From Candidatus Binataceae bacterium (GTDB lineage Bacteria; Desulfobacterota; Binatia; Binatales; Binataceae): a stretch of DNA of 60,698 bases. Within the stretch, counting starts at the first letter, position 1. Every line of letters starts with the position of its first letter. This document shows positions 58,590-60,698 of this stretch, one piece after another. Under the pieces are notes generated by a model. It was given only the letters and a program-made list of their open reading frames with translations. It did not search any database and was not told where the DNA came from. Location: NCBI GenBank assembly GCA_035500095.1, contig DATJXN010000147.1, forward strand, positions 1-60,698, in the 5' to 3' direction. Both the position numbers and the translations under genes were made by a program.

Positions 58590-58768
58590 GTGTGATGTCC
58601 CGCAAATAACTTGCATATCCGGAAAAGCGTCAAGCTGTCATTCCGAGGGAATCGGCGACCGAGGAATCCCTGATCTTTATTCGGTTTTTCGGGGAAACCG
58701 GATTCCTCGCTGTGCTCGGAATGACAGCCTCGACGTCCTGGGATGAAACTTATTTCCAGGACACCACA
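58590..58768. repeat. Palindromic interspersed repeat with terminal inverted repeats, copy 2
   Basis: About 179 bp, beginning gtgtgatgtcccgcaaataa and ending ttatttccaggacaccaca, with ends inverted to each other. Inside, ctgtcattccgag (58635-58647) pairs with ctcggaatgacag (58715-58727), and gaggaatcc with ggattcctc. It differs from copy 1 mainly in the loop, which is about 9 bases longer. It lies 11 bp after the Rieske gene stop, between two same-strand genes. Confidence 0.85.
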
Positions 58769-58779
58769 CCAGCCGGGGC

Positions 58780-60018
58780 TTAGCGATGTCCGTTGCCGCC
58801 GCCGTTCATCCCGTTTCCCGCCGGGCGGTCCTGGATGCCGCGGTTGTAGCGCGACGCCACCTTGCGCCACGCGGTCAGCGCATTATCGAGTTGACAGAGG
58901 GTTTCCTTGTTCCAGCCATCGCCGTTCTCGTAGAAATCCTGCATCGCCTCGCGCGCGAAGAGATCGTTGTCGTTGAAATCGCGCAGCGCGAGCGGCTCGA
59001 AAACGTTCTTGTACCGGTACTCGGCGTCTTTGAGGTCCGCTTCGTTGCGGCAATGCGCGACCAGGACTTCCCAATACTCGTGATGCGTCTCGTCCGTAGG
59101 GACGTACCATTCGTATTGCGCCCAGCCCGGAATCGGCCAGTGTTCGACCAGCAGCACGCCCGGCAGATACATCGAGGTCCGCAGGTAGTACGGCTTGGTG
59201 CCGCGCGCCTTGAGCCCGAGCAGCGGATTTTCGAGGACCATGTTCCAGGCCTCGGGCCGGTTGTACATCATCATCACGCCTTTCGGACCTTCCTCCTCCT
59301 CGACCACGCGGACCGCTTCGTCGGACACGGGTTGCGCGCCGAGCGGGAACAGGACGTCGGCGCTGGCGATAATCGTATTGCCCATGTGGACGAGCCAATG
59401 GCCCGGGTCGTAACCATTCTCGACCGCGAGGCGCCAATTGGAATTGCCCGTGCGATGGATGCCGCGGACGAAAACGTTCTCGTCGAGGATGTAAGCCACG
59501 GCGTTGGGGTCTTCATCGGCGCCGATTCGAAGCGGCAGATCGGACGACAGCGGCGGCACGGGCTGGTAGTCCTCGTCGCCGACGAAGACGAAGATCGTGC
59601 CGTTGCGCTCCTCGACCGGGTAGGTGCGGATCCGCACCTTGCCGAGAATCGGATCGTCGGGCGAGGCGACGATCGTTCGCAGCACGCCGTCCTCGAGACC
59701 GTAGCTGTAGCCGTGGTACCAGCAGGTCATCAATTCGTCGCTGAGGCAGAGCGGGCGGCGCGACATCTTGACGCCCCGATGCAGGCAGCGATCCTGCAGC
59801 GCGTAGGTTTTGCCCTTGGCACGCCGCAGCGCGATCTCATGGCCCGCGATCAATACGCCTTTGACCTCGTTGTCCTTGAGTTCGTAACTGAAGAGCGCCG
59901 GGTACCAGTGGTTTTTGAAGCCGCAGCCGGCCTCGAGATAGGGAGCCCACTGGCGGCTGGACGACGCGCTGGCCGGACCTCGGGCGCCTCGTTTCCCCGC
60001 GGATTCGCCTGCACTCAT
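58780..60018 (-). CDS. Rieske [2Fe-2S] aromatic-ring-hydroxylating oxygenase, alpha subunit type
   Basis: A 412-residue oxygenase. The Rieske centre is C-x-H ... C-x2-H: RCLHRGVKM and TCWYHGYSY, with GLEDGVLRTI after it. The catalytic domain has the mononuclear-iron motif NGYDPGHWLVHMG (D-x2-H-x3-H style). No beta subunit, ferredoxin or reductase gene is visible in the window, so partners lie elsewhere. The type resembles carbazole dioxygenase- or KshA-like terminal components. ATG at 60018 is preceded by GGAGG. It probably forms a unit with the ThDP enzyme upstream. Confidence 0.87.
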   Translation of the reverse strand: MSAGESAGKRGARGPASASSSRQWAPYLEAGCGFKNHWYPALFSYELKDNEVKGVLIAGHEIALRRAKGKTYALQDRCLHRGVKMSRRPLCLSDELMTCWYHGYSYGLEDGVLRTIVASPDDPILGKVRIRTYPVEERNGTIFVFVGDEDYQPVPPLSSDLPLRIGADEDPNAVAYILDENVFVRGIHRTGNSNWRLAVENGYDPGHWLVHMGNTIIASADVLFPLGAQPVSDEAVRVVEEEEGPKGVMMMYNRPEAWNMVLENPLLGLKARGTKPYYLRTSMYLPGVLLVEHWPIPGWAQYEWYVPTDETHHEYWEVLVAHCRNEADLKDAEYRYKNVFEPLALRDFNDNDLFAREAMQDFYENGDGWNKETLCQLDNALTAWRKVASRYNRGIQDRPAGNGMNGGGNGHR

Positions 60019-60115
60019 CGTATTGCCTCCTGCCGTGGCGATGATTTGTATTTCTCGCGCGGCCGTCAATTGCGCATTTCGGCCCGCATTTCGTGCCGGC
60101 CGTGGGATTCATTGT

Positions 60116-60698
60116 CTAGGCCATGAGCATCTCGATCATTTTAGGGCCGGGTTCCGCAAGCGCGCGCTCCAGTTCCTTCGCGAGCGCCTCGGCCGTTTCG
60201 ACGCGAACTCCCGGCACACCCATCCCCTGCGCCAGCGCAACCCAATCCAGGTTCGGATTTCCGAGACTGGTCAGCGAACGCGCCACGGCGCCGGGCTCGG
60301 TGATGCCGGCGCGCGCAAGCTCGACCTGCAAGATTCGATAGCGGCGGTTGTTGCACAGAACGGTGGTGACGTTCAGCCCCTCGCGCGCCTGCGTCCACAG
60401 CGACTGCACCGTGTACATCCCGCTGCCGTCGGCCTGGAACGAAATGACGCGGCGGTCGGGGCAGGCGATGGCCGCGCCGGTTGCGCACGGCAAGCCCTGG
60501 CCGATCGCGCCGCCGGTCAGCGCGAGATAGGTATGCGCGGGCGCGTTCAGCGAAGCGCCGAAAAACGGCATTCCGGTGGTCGCGGCTTCGTCCATCACGA
60601 TCGCGTTTTCGGGTATCGCGGCCGCTAGTGCCGCGCCGATCGTGGCCGGATCGAGGGGACCGGTGGGCCGCGCAGCATCGCCCTTCGCGGACCTAATC
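60116..60698 (-). CDS. Thiamine-diphosphate enzyme (acetolactate synthase/decarboxylase-like), C-terminal part
   Basis: The frame is open to the window edge, so the N-terminus is missing; about 193 residues are visible. The ThDP-Mg motif is present: [14 protein letters not shown] followed at the usual distance by CNNRRYRIL (G-D-G-x~25-N-N, with Ala for the first Gly). [16 protein letters not shown] is the usual helix before it. The C-terminus with [17 protein letters not shown] fits the acetolactate synthase large subunit-like or benzoylformate decarboxylase family. It starts upstream of the Rieske gene (97-bp gap) on the same strand. A decarboxylation of a 2-oxo acid is likely. Confidence 0.83.
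   Translation of the reverse strand, partial: IRSAKGDAARPTGPLDPATIGAALAAAIPENAIVMDEAATTGMPFFGASLNAPAHTYLALTGGAIGQGLPCATGAAIACPDRRVISFQADGSGMYTVQSLWTQAREGLNVTTVLCNNRRYRILQVELARAGITEPGAVARSLTSLGNPNLDWVALAQGMGVPGVRVETAEALAKELERALAEPGPKMIEMLMA

Noticed and set aside
1..60698. CRISPR arrays, prophage modules, toxin-antitoxin pairs or classical defence systems
   Set aside because: I looked for regularly spaced repeats, phage structural genes and known defence domains on both strands and saw none.

Overview
The window is a 60.7 kb piece of a high-GC bacterial chromosome, well above 60% G+C by eye, with dense genes and strong third-position G/C. The gene mix is aromatic and CoA-thioester catabolism, two luciferase-like flavin oxidoreductases, an NDP-forming acyl-CoA synthetase, desulforedoxin-type mini-proteins, SufT, and Gram-negative envelope genes (a BamD-type lipoprotein). 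Together these suggest a soil-type, diderm, formerly deltaproteobacterial lineage such as Binatota/Desulfobacterota. That placement is inference from gene content; there is no rRNA gene here to settle it. I saw no rRNA, tRNA, CRISPR array, complete prophage or transposase gene.

Layout. 0-4.3 kb: a response-regulator tail, a GFA-type zinc protein, an M20 peptidase, a BamD-like lipoprotein fused to an AMIN-like domain, and trmB. 4.3-9.05 kb: a tightly packed minus-strand operon (aldehyde dehydrogenase, class III extradiol dioxygenase, DapA-type lyase, HpaB-type flavin hydroxylase) that reads as a homoprotocatechuate-style meta-cleavage pathway. 9.05-12.5 kb: an AT-rich strip, then a secreted seven-repeat Kelch protein whose signal peptide is in a different frame, then a stand-alone Lon N-terminal domain protein. 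12.9-20.4 kb: housekeeping and catabolic singles (MBL hydrolase, dodecin, acyl-CoA synthetase, MsrB, an SPL-like radical SAM protein, an LLM oxidoreductase). 20.4-23.3 kb: a partly decayed stretch with an amber-interrupted SpoIIAA-like gene and a Na+/H+ antiporter.

23.3-30.5 kb: a minus-strand run for acyl-CoA metabolism (two crotonase-fold proteins, an acyl-CoA ligase, an amidohydrolase) bracketed by two desulforedoxin-like mini-genes, then YgfZ. 30.5-34 kb: a large secreted protein with two similar modules and a PYG-rich tail, EF-P, and a secreted unknown. 34-40.3 kb: a seven-gene minus-strand cluster (radical SAM/SPASM, zinc alcohol dehydrogenase, class II aldolase, DoxX-like protein and three glycosyltransferases), the best candidate here for an undescribed biosynthetic system. 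40.7-44.9 kb: three methyltransferases and an alpha/beta hydrolase.

44.9-52.1 kb: the conserved block sufT, rplU, rpmA, obgE, proB, proA, nadD, rsfS, with an LLM oxidoreductase gene inserted between rpmA and obgE behind a terminator. 52.3-57 kb: GST, CAP-domain protein, SDR, quinone oxidoreductase, HAD phosphatase, aquaporin. 57.2-60.7 kb: an M20-fold protein that has lost its metal ligands, a Rieske oxygenase, and the end of a ThDP enzyme, probably one catabolic unit. Two copies of a roughly 170-180 bp palindromic repeat with terminal inverted repeats lie at 42.1 and 58.6 kb, each just behind a minus-strand stop codon.
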